Shown: positions 44,232 to 53,048 of the stretch, in pieces
Position numbering within the stretch: the first letter of the stretch is position 1
Layout: each line of letters opens with the position of its first letter
Source of the DNA: an uncultured Tenacibaculum sp.
GTDB lineage: Bacteria > Bacteroidota > Bacteroidia > Flavobacteriales > Flavobacteriaceae
Direction: 5' to 3'
Assembly: GCA_947498055.1 (NCBI GenBank)
Contig: CANMJA010000001.1
Span: 186,001-250,000, forward strand
DNA: 64,000 nt
The notes under the pieces: generated by a model
Database searches by the model: none
Seen by the model: only the letters and a program-made list of their open reading frames with translations
What the model was told of the DNA's origin: nothing
Translations under genes and position numbers: made by a program

Positions 44232-46385
44232 ATGGAAGAAACTAAAACTAATTTAGGTGGTCTTAACGAAAAACAAAGAGAAGCAGTTATAAGTGAATGT
44301 AAAAGATTGCTTGTACTTGCTGGAGCTGGTTCTGGAAAAACAAAAACATTACTCCAAAAACTTATTTATTTAATTGAAGAAAAAGGCGTAAATCCTTCTA
44401 ATATTTTAGCTATAACATTTACTAAAAATGCTGCTAATGAAATGTTAGACCGATTAATTATTTCGGCAGACGAAACTGAGGAGTATTCCGAAATAATTAC
44501 AGATAAAAATAGATCCACAAAAGAAAAAGATTTTGAACGTTATTCATTTACTAAAAAACATAAATGGATTGATAATTTAACCCTTAAAACATTTCATAGT
44601 CTTTGTTATGGAATTATGCGAAATTTTGGAGTTAATGAATTTGATAATAAATTTAAAATAATAGGAGAATCTGTCAATAAAAATGAAGATTTTGCAAAAT
44701 TATCGGCTTCTGAAACCTCTTTTGAAATTATTCATAAAATTTTAATTCAGCATTGTGAATCGAATGAATATTTACTTAATCTAAAAAGATATATTTTAGA
44801 TTATATGGTAGATAAAATTCATATTAAGAAGAATGACAAATCGTATTCACAAAATTATGAAAAACCATATACTTCCTTAAATGGGACAAAAGTTCGTTCA
44901 AAATCTGAACAATATATTTCTAACTGGTTATACAGACATAGTATAAAGTTTGAATATGAACCATCTGTAAATTTTAGAGACTTTGATTTTAAACCTGATT
45001 TTTACATTCCTGAAGCCAACCTTTACATAGAACATGTAAGTAAAATTAGTTATCCAACTAAAAACAAAGAAGAACAATTTAAAAAAGCAAATAAACTATT
45101 AGTAAAAACATTTGAAGAACAAACTAAAGATACGGCTCTATTCAATTTGGCTCTCGAAAGAATTGTAAAAAATAGATTGCCAGCAAACTATCATTATAAA
45201 AGTGCTTTGTCCTTTGAAGAAGAGTTTAGAACTTACCACAAAGAAGTAAAAGATTTTCTACGGCAAACCATACAAGTAATAAATATGGTTAAAGTTGAAA
45301 ACTTAACCTCGAGTCAAATACTTGAAAAATCAGGGAAAGACCAACACGAAAGAGTTCGAGATTTTTATAAACTTGCTGTTCCAATAATATCAGAATACAA
45401 AAACTATTGTACAAATAAATCATATCTTGACTTTAGTGATATGATAATTAAAACAATCTCCCTCTTTAAAAATCATCAAGAAATTGCAGATAAATTCAAA
45501 GAAAAATATGAATATATACTTGTAGACGAATTTCAAGATGTTAATAACCTTCAAGTTGAGTTGATTAAGTTATTATTAACTGAGAATAATCAGTTATTCT
45601 GTGTTGGTGATGATTGGCAAAGCATTTATGGATTTAGAGGTTCTAATGTTGATTATATAGTTAATTTTAAAGATCATTTTAAAAACGCAGAAACTATAAA
45701 ATTAAGTCTAAATTATAGAAGCTCTGAAAATATTGTCAGTGCAAGTAATGAGGTTATAAAACACAATAAATTCAAGGTAGATAAAGATGTAAAGTCTTCT
45801 AAAAAATCAAATAGCAAAATCCATATTTACGCAGGGAAAAAGGAATCTGAAAATATTGAATACGTTGTTAATCAAGTTAAAATTCTTAAAGAAAAAGGAT
45901 ACAATAATGAAGATATTTTATTTCTTTATAGAAGGAGTAAAATGTATAACCCCTATTTTGAACGATTTAAACAAGAAAGAATATTTGTTTCAAATAAAAC
46001 TATTCACGCATCAAAAGGTCTTGAAGCAAAAGCTGTTTTTATAATTGGTCTCACACAAGGTAATGGCGGTTTTCCAGATATTTGGATGGAAGATAGAATA
46101 TATCAAGTTATAAAAAAGTCTAATCACGATTTACTTTTGGAAGAAGAAAGACGTTTGTTTTACGTAGCAATAACTAGAGCAAAAGATCAACTCTTTTTAT
46201 TAACCGAAAAAGGAAATGAATCAAAATTTTTAAAAGAAATTCCTGATGATTTCACTTTTAAAACGAGTAAGCCTTTTAAATCAGTAATAGAGGAAATAAA
46301 CCTATGTGTAAGTTGTAATATTATGATTGACAAAGATTCTGCTTTTTGTAAATATTGTGGTAGAGAACAAAAACAAGAAAAATAA
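44232..46385 (+). CDS. UvrD/Rep-type SF1 helicase with internal nuclease-like domain and C-terminal zinc ribbon
   Basis: A 717-aa protein. Walker A AGAGSGKT is at residues 30-37. ITFTKNAANEM, the Walker B DEFQD, the GDDWQSIYGFRG motif, LNYRSS, the HASKGLEAKAVF motif and the VAITRAKDQL motif complete the SF1A set. Between motifs Ia and II (about residues 222-275) an insert with SKSEQYISNWLYRH, KPDFYIP and NLYIEHVS reads as a PD-(D/E)xK nuclease-like fold. The C-terminus has a zinc ribbon, CVSC...CKYCG. The nearest known design is helicase IV-like. Most probably a 3'-to-5' DNA translocase working with RNase H. Confidence 0.88.
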   Translation: MEETKTNLGGLNEKQREAVISECKRLLVLAGAGSGKTKTLLQKLIYLIEEKGVNPSNILAITFTKNAANEMLDRLIISADETEEYSEIITDKNRSTKEKDFERYSFTKKHKWIDNLTLKTFHSLCYGIMRNFGVNEFDNKFKIIGESVNKNEDFAKLSASETSFEIIHKILIQHCESNEYLLNLKRYILDYMVDKIHIKKNDKSYSQNYEKPYTSLNGTKVRSKSEQYISNWLYRHSIKFEYEPSVNFRDFDFKPDFYIPEANLYIEHVSKISYPTKNKEEQFKKANKLLVKTFEEQTKDTALFNLALERIVKNRLPANYHYKSALSFEEEFRTYHKEVKDFLRQTIQVINMVKVENLTSSQILEKSGKDQHERVRDFYKLAVPIISEYKNYCTNKSYLDFSDMIIKTISLFKNHQEIADKFKEKYEYILVDEFQDVNNLQVELIKLLLTENNQLFCVGDDWQSIYGFRGSNVDYIVNFKDHFKNAETIKLSLNYRSSENIVSASNEVIKHNKFKVDKDVKSSKKSNSKIHIYAGKKESENIEYVVNQVKILKEKGYNNEDILFLYRRSKMYNPYFERFKQERIFVSNKTIHASKGLEAKAVFIIGLTQGNGGFPDIWMEDRIYQVIKKSNHDLLLEEERRLFYVAITRAKDQLFLLTEKGNESKFLKEIPDDFTFKTSKPFKSVIEEINLCVSCNIMIDKDSAFCKYCGREQKQEK

Positions 46386-46591
46386 AGAATGTCAAGTTTG
46401 TGCTTAACTCAAAATTAAATGTATTTTTAAAGTTTAAGCATTATAGCTATAACGTTATATGTAATCCCTCATGGACTTCAAAAAAGTCTTCAGTACGTAT
46501 GCAAACGTAAAAATGGACAGAAAAATGAATAAATGTAAAACATTGATAAATAGTAAAGTATTTTTACGTTAGTCAGAATAAAGAAACTAAA
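46386..46591. other. Short intergenic region between two cargo operons
   Basis: About 200 bases. A weak inverted repeat TGCTTAA (46401-46407)/TTAAGCA (46434-46440) may mark the end of the helicase transcript. The ABC-3C operon starts at 46592, so its promoter should be here. No consensus element is clear. Confidence 0.35.
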
Positions 46592-47536
46592 ATGGCAAGA
46601 GTAAAAACCGACATAATAATTAGTGCTTTTGCTTTGTTAGAAAGTAAAATTAAACTGTATTCCCATTTGAATCTTCAGGATATAAATATTCATTTGGAAA
46701 ATATCCTTAGAGATATATTAAATATTATATACTCAGACCGTCAGTTTATTAATTTAAATATAGAAGAAGGTAATTTTGCTTCTATTGATTTAGGAGATAA
46801 TATTAATGATGTTGCTTTTCAAGTAACATCTACTACAACACCCAAAAAAGTTAGAGAAACAATTTCAAAATATAAAGATGATTATAATTACAAAAAAGTA
46901 ATTATGTTATTTGGTAAAATAGATAAGCCCAAAAGAACTATAACTTTCGACACCGAAATTGATGGACGTTTTGAATTTGAAGAATGGGATTTTAGTATGT
47001 TAATTGAAAAAATCAATGACTGTAAAAGCCATGAAATTGACCAAATTCAACAAATCTTAATAAATGAAGTAATCCCTAAAATTACTACCAATTTAAAAAC
47101 AGAAGATGATTCAGCGACTGAACTCTGGGATAATTTAGAACAAAAAGATATTCGAAATTTCAAAGATAAATTGCTAGACGTAAACTCAAATATCCGTGAT
47201 GCTAGAATTGAAATGTATTGTAGAGAAATAGCTTCGGGAAAAGTAGAATTAAGCAACTATTCAGAAAGAGAAATTAGTGCGATGAAATATCGGGTTTTTG
47301 AAATTTGCCAAAAAGAACTTTTAGACTTCTGTGATGAAAATGAGAAAAAAGAATTATCACACATAGACATTAACAATCTTATTACAAACTATACAGAACA
47401 AGCATATAAGGTAATAGAAGAGAGAACAAAAGATTACTCTTATCCATTTAAAAATAAAGACACATTAAAAAAAATAGTGCTAGCATTAATAGACGAGTGC
47501 TATCTTTCTTTTGATGAAAAAGGAATTTACGTATGA
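46592..47536 (+). CDS. SMEK-domain protein, ABC-three-component (ABC-3C) system
   Basis: A 314-aa protein. Residues about 15-90 match the SMEK domain: LNLQDINIHLENILRDILNIIY, then NLNIEEGNFASIDLGDN and AFQVTSTTTPKKVRETISKY. SMEK domains occur in effector components of ABC-3C conflict systems. The C-terminal half is helical (about 175-310) and may be the contact to the other components. It overlaps the middle-component gene by 4 nt. The order SMEK protein, middle component, ATPase is the ABC-3C arrangement. Confidence 0.8.
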   Translation: MARVKTDIIISAFALLESKIKLYSHLNLQDINIHLENILRDILNIIYSDRQFINLNIEEGNFASIDLGDNINDVAFQVTSTTTPKKVRETISKYKDDYNYKKVIMLFGKIDKPKRTITFDTEIDGRFEFEEWDFSMLIEKINDCKSHEIDQIQQILINEVIPKITTNLKTEDDSATELWDNLEQKDIRNFKDKLLDVNSNIRDARIEMYCREIASGKVELSNYSEREISAMKYRVFEICQKELLDFCDENEKKELSHIDINNLITNYTEQAYKVIEERTKDYSYPFKNKDTLKKIVLALIDECYLSFDEKGIYV

Positions 47537-48036
47537 TTGCTACAAAAGAAAATGCAAAAAGGAGATTGATGTATATTCAGAAAGAAGATTATAACTTTCT
47601 CGCGTACAATATATTACTTGTATTAAGTCAATTTAATGCTAATTCTGAAAGTTCAAGCTTCAAAGATTTTAGGAAAATTGCTTATCTGGTTCATTTTATA
47701 AATTTGAATCCTAACTTTAATAGTTATGACCAAAATGAATTAGCTAAAATATATTCTCAATCTCAATTAAAAAAACAATTAATGTCTCATCTTTTAATTA
47801 TTTTAAGAAATAGAAAATTTATTGGAATGAGTATAAATCACATTCATCAATCATTTGACATTTGGATTAATGAAGAAAATATTCCAAAAGACTTTTTAGA
47901 TAAAAACTTCTTTGAAAACGAAATAAATAACATCCAATTTTTAAAATCAAATATTAGTAGATTAAAAGGCATTACAGTAAAAAAAATGGTTGACACAATT
48001 TTTACAAAAAACAATATTATTACATGGGAAATTTAA
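47533..48036 (+). CDS. ABC-3C middle component
   Basis: A 167-aa helical protein lying between the SMEK gene and the ATPase gene, overlapping both (4 nt and 13 nt). The pattern YNFLAYNILLVLSQFN, then FRKIAYLVHFINLN, agrees with middle components that link the effector and ATPase. Identification rests mostly on position; no catalytic motif is seen. Confidence 0.65.
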   Translation: MIATKENAKRRLMYIQKEDYNFLAYNILLVLSQFNANSESSSFKDFRKIAYLVHFINLNPNFNSYDQNELAKIYSQSQLKKQLMSHLLIILRNRKFIGMSINHIHQSFDIWINEENIPKDFLDKNFFENEINNIQFLKSNISRLKGITVKKMVDTIFTKNNIITWEI

Positions 48037-49922
48037 TCATAGAAAAAGTTAAATATTTTGGTGATAAATATGTTTATGAATCACCAATCCTTACCAACGG
48101 TATAAATTTAATTGTTGGTGATAATGGTTCAGGAAAAAGTACATTCACATATTTTATAGAATTTTGTTTAGGTAATAATATTAAGTATTTTGAAAAAGGT
48201 AACAATAAAGAATATACCGAAATAGTTAATGATACAAATAATTTTGTAGAGCTAGATATTATAATTAATTCTAAAAAATATCAGCTTAAAAGATTCATTA
48301 ATAAAAATGATATTTTTATCAATGACAATAGTGAGATTAGCGTACTTCCTATTAAGAGAAATCAAAATCAAATATTTTCTGATTGGTTATTAGAAAAATT
48401 AGACATTTCTATTTCTGAACTTAACATGGGTACATATTCTTGGAAATTAAACTTTAGTGACTTATTAAGACTAATAATTTATGACCAAGACACAGAATCA
48501 AAGAAAATATATAAAGCACCAATAGATTCAAATTTCGTTTCTGATTCATTAATAATTAGAAAAACAGTTTTCGAAGTTTTATTAGGTATATCATCTGATG
48601 AATATTTCAAAAAACATGACGAATTAAAAGAAATAACTAAGAAAAAAGATTCTGCTTTATCTTCATTAAACGATTTTAACGAAAAATATAGTGGTGTAGA
48701 TTTAGAAAAAAATGGAATTGAAAATAATTTAAAGACTTATAAAGAAACATTAGAAAAAGCATATTCAGAGAGAAAATTATATTTAAGTTCAAACACAAAA
48801 ATTGATGAAAAAGCTGATTTCATTAATGGAATTCAAGAAGAATTAATCCAGACAGATTTAGAAATTTCTGAGAAAAATTTATTAGTTAATAATTCCCAAG
48901 TCGAGTATGATAAAATTTCAAAATTATATGAGAACCAACAAAATGAAATTAAAGAAATTGAAAAAATAATTTTCACTAATGACAAATTAAATTTATTCTC
49001 ATTTAAACTATGTCCTTTTTGCATGTCTAAGCACGAACCTGTAAAAAATCATTGTCTTTGTGGATCAGAAATTAAAGATGAAAACTATGAGAAATTTGTA
49101 TATAATTCTAACGAATATGACACTATATTAAAACACAAATCTAAAAGTATAGAAACTCTTCAAATTGCTTTAGATTCATATTTTAAACAGATAACAAGTA
49201 TTAAAAATGAATTAGATTTATTGTCAAACAAATCAAATGATTTAACCATAAAACTAAAAAAACTTATCAGCTCTATAGAGTTTTCTGGTAATACTGAACT
49301 AGTAGATAGTTTGAATGATAAAATATTAGAAACACAAAAGGAATTAGATAAGTATGAATATCTTTTAGAAATTTCAATTAAAAAAGAAGAGTTAGAAGAA
49401 AAATTTGATTCTATAAATGAGAAATATAAATCTAAAAACAAGGAGTTTAGAGCACTTCATCTTGAATTTGTTTCTCAAAACAAATCATTAATTACTGAAT
49501 TCAACAAAATCTACTGTGAATTACTTCAAAAGTCTTCAGCAGGTGCAAATATTGCAGAAATTGATGATGATTATATGCCAATTATTGATGGAGGAGTTTA
49601 TAAAAACAAAAGTGCTGATGTCCCTTTAAGATTAATGTATTATTTTACAATTTTGGCTCTATCTTTAAAAAATGAATCTGTAAAACATCCAGGTCTACTA
49701 ATCATAGATACACCTGAGGATTCTGGTATAGATGAAGACAATTTAAAAAAAGATTTAGATTTAATCAATTTTATTATTGGACAAGGATTCAATGGTAAAA
49801 AAGAATATCAAATAATTTTAACAACAGGTTTGGATAAATATCCTGAATCTTTTAAAGAAAACATTAAAGATGAATTTAATGAGAGTAAAGGTGTCTTTAT
49901 ATTAAAAGAGAAAACTGAATAA
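48024..49922 (+). CDS. ABC-3C system SMC/Rad50-like ATPase
   Basis: A 632-aa ATPase. Walker A GDNGSGKST is at 32-40. Two long coiled-coil stretches (about 190-325 and 370-490) flank a zinc-hook-like C330-x2-C333...C344-x-C346. The C-terminal ATPase half has the Walker B LLIIDTPED near Asp562 and a final LTTG segment. The arrangement is that of Rad50/SbcC-type ABC ATPases and agrees with the ABC-3C sensor/ATPase. It probably senses invading DNA or protein and controls the SMEK effector; this role is inferred for the family. Confidence 0.85.
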   Translation: MGNLIIEKVKYFGDKYVYESPILTNGINLIVGDNGSGKSTFTYFIEFCLGNNIKYFEKGNNKEYTEIVNDTNNFVELDIIINSKKYQLKRFINKNDIFINDNSEISVLPIKRNQNQIFSDWLLEKLDISISELNMGTYSWKLNFSDLLRLIIYDQDTESKKIYKAPIDSNFVSDSLIIRKTVFEVLLGISSDEYFKKHDELKEITKKKDSALSSLNDFNEKYSGVDLEKNGIENNLKTYKETLEKAYSERKLYLSSNTKIDEKADFINGIQEELIQTDLEISEKNLLVNNSQVEYDKISKLYENQQNEIKEIEKIIFTNDKLNLFSFKLCPFCMSKHEPVKNHCLCGSEIKDENYEKFVYNSNEYDTILKHKSKSIETLQIALDSYFKQITSIKNELDLLSNKSNDLTIKLKKLISSIEFSGNTELVDSLNDKILETQKELDKYEYLLEISIKKEELEEKFDSINEKYKSKNKEFRALHLEFVSQNKSLITEFNKIYCELLQKSSAGANIAEIDDDYMPIIDGGVYKNKSADVPLRLMYYFTILALSLKNESVKHPGLLIIDTPEDSGIDEDNLKKDLDLINFIIGQGFNGKKEYQIILTTGLDKYPESFKENIKDEFNESKGVFILKEKTE

Positions 49923-49955
49923 AAAAGTAAAACACAAAAGCAGCCCCTTATAAGC

Positions 49956-50546
49956 CTACACAAAATTCCCAATATCAAAATCACGCCAATCTTCATTTAT
50001 TTTCGGACGAGTCTGAGTTGTTAAATGAATATTTAATAAGTCCGATACATGCTGTTGTGCTTCTGGAATTTGTTTATTTAATATCTCCAGTAATTCTGTG
50101 TTTTCAATTTTCATAGCCACGGGTAATGTATCAGTAGTTAGTTCCTTTTGATTTAATAGAGTTGCTATTTTTTGTAATTCTTCAAAACTAAGTCCTGTAT
50201 TAAAATCGGTATCAGTCTTCGTTGAAAAATTAGCTTTTAGTTCTTCCTCTTCCTCAGTTAGTTCCCATTCATTAGTATCTATAGTTTTAGAGGAGGAAGA
50301 ATCAAAAACAGCATCTAATGCTTCAATAGGAATTATTTTTTTTACCTTCTTTTCTATTTCTTTTTCGGATAAATTAATCGGTTCATTTTTAATTTCAGCT
50401 TCTTTACTTTCTCCCATAATGGAGTTCACTTTCTTGTGCTTTAAAACTTTTTCCAAAGGTTTAATATCAGTTTTTTTAAGATAAAACCTATCTACTAATA
50501 AAATGATTAAAAGTAATAGAATAATGAGTTGAATAACTGTTTCCAT
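49956..50546 (-). CDS. TraD-like membrane-anchored conjugation protein
   Basis: A 196-aa protein with one N-terminal transmembrane helix (about 4-20), an acidic, low-complexity middle part and a C-terminal helical domain (LSFEELQKIATLLNQKELTTDTL, HVSDLLNIHLT). It is the last of four leftward genes with ParA and DUF3408 proteins, as traA-traD in CTnDOT. It is convergent with the ABC-3C operon. TraD function is unknown; the call is by position and topology. Confidence 0.6.
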   Translation of the reverse strand: METVIQLIILLLLIILLVDRFYLKKTDIKPLEKVLKHKKVNSIMGESKEAEIKNEPINLSEKEIEKKVKKIIPIEALDAVFDSSSSKTIDTNEWELTEEEEELKANFSTKTDTDFNTGLSFEELQKIATLLNQKELTTDTLPVAMKIENTELLEILNKQIPEAQQHVSDLLNIHLTTQTRPKINEDWRDFDIGNFV

Positions 50547-50548
50547 AT

Positions 50549-50953
50549 TTATATAATAGGTTTAAAATTATCTTCAATTAGTTTTTTTATTTCGGCTTCA
50601 AATTCCGTAAAATGATGCTGTAAAATATTGTCTAAATAATTAGACACCGACATGTTATTCTCTCTTATAACTCTTGTTATGCGAAATAATCGTTCATGAT
50701 ATTCTGGACGAATGTATATGGACTTCCCTTTACGTGCTATTAGATGGCTTTTTTTTAAAAACAATTCTTGATATGGTACTTTATCTTTCGTAGAACTAAC
50801 CACAGTTTTTTTTGCTTTTTTACCTTTAGGTCTAGATTTGGGGTTTTCCTCTTTTGTTTCTTCAATTTCAGGGAGTTTCCTGTCTTCTGAAAATGGATGC
50901 GCCATCATTTCCATCAATTTCTTTTCATCTATAGGGTTTTTATCTTTCTTCAT
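50549..50953 (-). CDS. DUF3408 conjugative protein (TraB/TraC-like)
   Basis: A 134-aa protein: a charged, disordered N-terminal half (RPKGKKAKKT) and a ribbon-helix-helix-like C-terminal DUF3408 domain (SIYIRPEYHERLFRITRVI, NNMSVSNYLDNILQHHF). The domain is typical of the ParA-linked proteins at the mob end of Bacteroidetes ICEs and probably binds DNA. It overlaps the preceding 84-aa gene by 4 nt (ATGA). Confidence 0.8.
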   Translation of the reverse strand: MKKDKNPIDEKKLMEMMAHPFSEDRKLPEIEETKEENPKSRPKGKKAKKTVVSSTKDKVPYQELFLKKSHLIARKGKSIYIRPEYHERLFRITRVIRENNMSVSNYLDNILQHHFTEFEAEIKKLIEDNFKPII

Positions 50954-51204
50954 TTTGTATGATTTTTATGTTTTTCTAAAAGAGATTTATTATGTTTTAC
51001 TATTTCTTCTTTTGCCTCTATCCAAGCCATTCCTTTATTAATGGCATTTTTATGTTCAGGTATATCTTTTGATAATCGTTTTGCTTTTATAAGATTTCTG
51101 TCTGAAAAAATCACAAATACATTCTTTCTATATTTAAAGCAAACTGCTTTAGGGTAATATGCCAAAACATAGTCTCTTGCTTTTCCCCATTCTGTGTTTT
51201 TCAT
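50950..51204 (-). CDS. Small conserved ICE protein between ParA and DUF3408 genes
   Basis: An 84-aa protein with a compact alpha/beta N-terminus (WGKARDYVLAYYPKAVCFKYRKNVFVIFSD) and a basic helical C-terminus. It starts 2 nt after the ParA gene and overlaps the DUF3408 gene. Tight packing implies one transcript. Function unknown. Confidence 0.6.
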   Translation of the reverse strand: MKNTEWGKARDYVLAYYPKAVCFKYRKNVFVIFSDRNLIKAKRLSKDIPEHKNAINKGMAWIEAKEEIVKHNKSLLEKHKNHTK

Positions 51205-51206
51205 AG

Positions 51207-51965
51207 CTATATATTTAGTAGATGTAAAAATTCATTTATAAAAGCATCCATACGCGAAGATGTAATTAAACGATTATGGGGAGGGAATAATGTAGAACGA
51301 AATACTAATCCGTTACCAATTTCTGGAAGTTCTTTCCGAAAGCGTTTGCTATCAGAAAAATAATGTTGCATTTTATGTAACCCAAGTTCATTAATTACCT
51401 TTTCATATTTATCATAGAGGATAGATTTTTCCCTACCATCTACCATATTCCAGAATAGGTACAAACCTTTTTTATCAGATTTACTTGCAAATATTTTTGA
51501 TAAAACTTGCGAAAATGAAAGCGTACTTTCCATTACTAAACGGTCTGCGGTCATTGGCGAAAAAATGGCATCCATTCCAAGTAAAGTTTGAAGTATTCCC
51601 GTAGAATTTACCGTTCCTGTAAAATCAAAAAAAGCAAAATCATAAGCTATAGAACTATTTGCTAAAAACTTATCTGCTTCTTGTAAAGCGGTATCTGCAT
51701 TACAAGAAATTATAGGATATGCTTTTTTGTTCAAGTTTGAAAATTGCGTGTGAGCCATTCGTTTAAAATGGTCATTTTCCATGATTGCTTTTAGCTCACG
51801 TTCTCGTTGTTTGATGATACTTAATTGTGGAAAATCGCAATCGAAAATAACTACTTGGTATCCCATTTTGTAATGTAACATAGCTGCGGTAAGTAAGGTA
51901 ATTGCACTTTTTCCAACACCTCCTTTTTGAGATGAAAAACTGATTTTTAATGGTGTTTTTTTCAT
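51207..51965 (-). CDS. ParA/MinD-type ATPase of the ICE (TraA-like)
   Basis: A 252-aa ATPase with the deviant Walker A KGGVGKS at residues 14-20, the VVIFDCDFPQLS switch (about 39-50) and the FAFFDFTGT Walker B-like strand (near 135). It belongs to the ParA family that occupies the traA position in CTnDOT-type elements. It may aid element maintenance or position the relaxosome. It is the first gene of the leftward four-gene operon and divergent from mobA. Confidence 0.9.
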   Translation of the reverse strand: MKKTPLKISFSSQKGGVGKSAITLLTAAMLHYKMGYQVVIFDCDFPQLSIIKQRERELKAIMENDHFKRMAHTQFSNLNKKAYPIISCNADTALQEADKFLANSSIAYDFAFFDFTGTVNSTGILQTLLGMDAIFSPMTADRLVMESTLSFSQVLSKIFASKSDKKGLYLFWNMVDGREKSILYDKYEKVINELGLHKMQHYFSDSKRFRKELPEIGNGLVFRSTLFPPHNRLITSSRMDAFINEFLHLLNI

Positions 51966-52494
51966 TGGTCAAAATTTTACTATTAATAAGTTTATAATCC
52001 AGTATGACTGTCTAAATAACCAGCTAGTTATACTGTTGTTTAGTTTTTTAGTTATGAGACTTTCTGTCTCGTCAATCATTTGTATTTCTGTTTGTATGAT
52101 TGATTAATTGACTAGACAACAATTCAGTCATCTAACTAACTGTATCTTCGGTTGTACCTATTTCCTTTCGATTGGCTGTACTACTTCTTATATGAGTAAT
52201 TAGCTATCTATACTTTCACATTGTTAGCAAACTAAAAGGCTAATTGTCTTGCTGTTTGTCTGGCTATACAGCAGTACGGCCAGACATTGTTACATCAAAA
52301 AAACATTGCTTTTACTTCATTTTTTCAAGGACTACGTTTTCAGGTCTTTAATGGCTTTCAGTGGCATTCTTTGTCATTGAAAACCATAGTGTTACAACCA
52401 TTTGTTCGCTCTTAATTTGTAGAGGTCTGTTTTAGGAGGGATGATCTCACATCACACATTAAAATCCAGATAAAAACTGTTCAGCGGAACAGAG

Positions 52495-52549
52495 CAAGTT
52501 GTGTAATGAGTGCCTCAAAAATGCTTTTGTGCCCCTCATTACAAACTTG
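52495..52549 (+). other. Candidate oriT hairpin
   Basis: CAAGTTGTGTAATGAG (52495-52510) pairs with CTCATTACAAACTTG (52535-52549), imperfect by one base, with a 24-nt loop. It is the longest inverted repeat upstream of mobA and the best candidate for the relaxase recognition site. Confidence 0.45.
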
Positions 52550-52562
52550 TCCTACGGAGTTT

Positions 52563-52591
52563 AAAATCCCTCCGAAGTCGAGGATTTTTTT
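52563..52591 (+). terminator. T-tailed hairpin upstream of mobA
   Basis: AAAATCC (52563-52569) pairs with GGATTTT (52582-52588), followed by more T residues. It could stop transcription entering mobA or be part of oriT. Confidence 0.4.
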
Positions 52592-52628
52592 AAAGACGGA
52601 TTAGAAGTTTTACATAAATGAATTAAAA

Positions 52629-53048
52629 ATGAAGAAAAAACAAATTAAAAAAGGACGTAAACCCAAAGAAAACCCATTGGTATATCGCTATGTATTTCGA
52701 TTAAATGCAGAAGAAAACGCACAGTTTTTAAAACAATTTGATGTTTCGGAAGTGTTAACCAAAGCGGAATTTATACGCGCTATTCTATTTGAAAGAGAAA
52801 TTAGAGTAGTGAAGATTGATAAATCTGCACACGATTTTTATGCAAAGTTAACTGATATACATTCTCAAATTAGAGCTGTTGGGGTTAACTACAACCAGGC
52901 TGTTAAAGCTTTACATACCAATTTCACTAAAAAAAGAGCACAGTTTTTACTTCTAAAATTGGAGAAATATACTGTAGCATTGATCGCTATTCTTGAAAAA
53001 AACACCTGTTTAATTAAAAATTTTGAAGAACAATGGTTGCGAAAATAG
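52629..53048 (+). CDS. mobA: Mobilisation protein MobA (relaxosome accessory)
   Basis: A 139-aa protein with a basic N-terminus (KKKQIKKGRKPKENP), a ribbon-helix-helix-like segment (VYRYVFRLNAEENAQFLKQF, VLTKAEFIRAILFE) and a helical C-terminal half with the MobC-type IRAVGVNYNQAVKAL motif. It assists the relaxase at oriT. It overlaps mobB by 16 nt. Confidence 0.85.
   Translation: MKKKQIKKGRKPKENPLVYRYVFRLNAEENAQFLKQFDVSEVLTKAEFIRAILFEREIRVVKIDKSAHDFYAKLTDIHSQIRAVGVNYNQAVKALHTNFTKKRAQFLLLKLEKYTVALIAILEKNTCLIKNFEEQWLRK

Larger units (their letters stand above)
51966..52628. promoter_or_regulatory. Hairpin-rich intergenic region, likely oriT and mob/par promoters
   Basis: 663 bases between divergent parA and mobA genes. 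Several inverted repeats occur: GAGAC-GTCTC at 52056-52070; TCAATCAT/ATGATTGA at 52072-52103; TGTCTGGC/GCCAGACA at 52257-52286; CTGTTC-agcg-GAACAG at 52477-52492; a long imperfect repeat at 52495-52549; and AAAATCC/GGATTTT at 52563-52588. Origins of transfer of such elements lie immediately upstream of the mobilisation genes, so nicking probably occurs here. The nick site cannot be read from the sequence. Confidence 0.55.
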
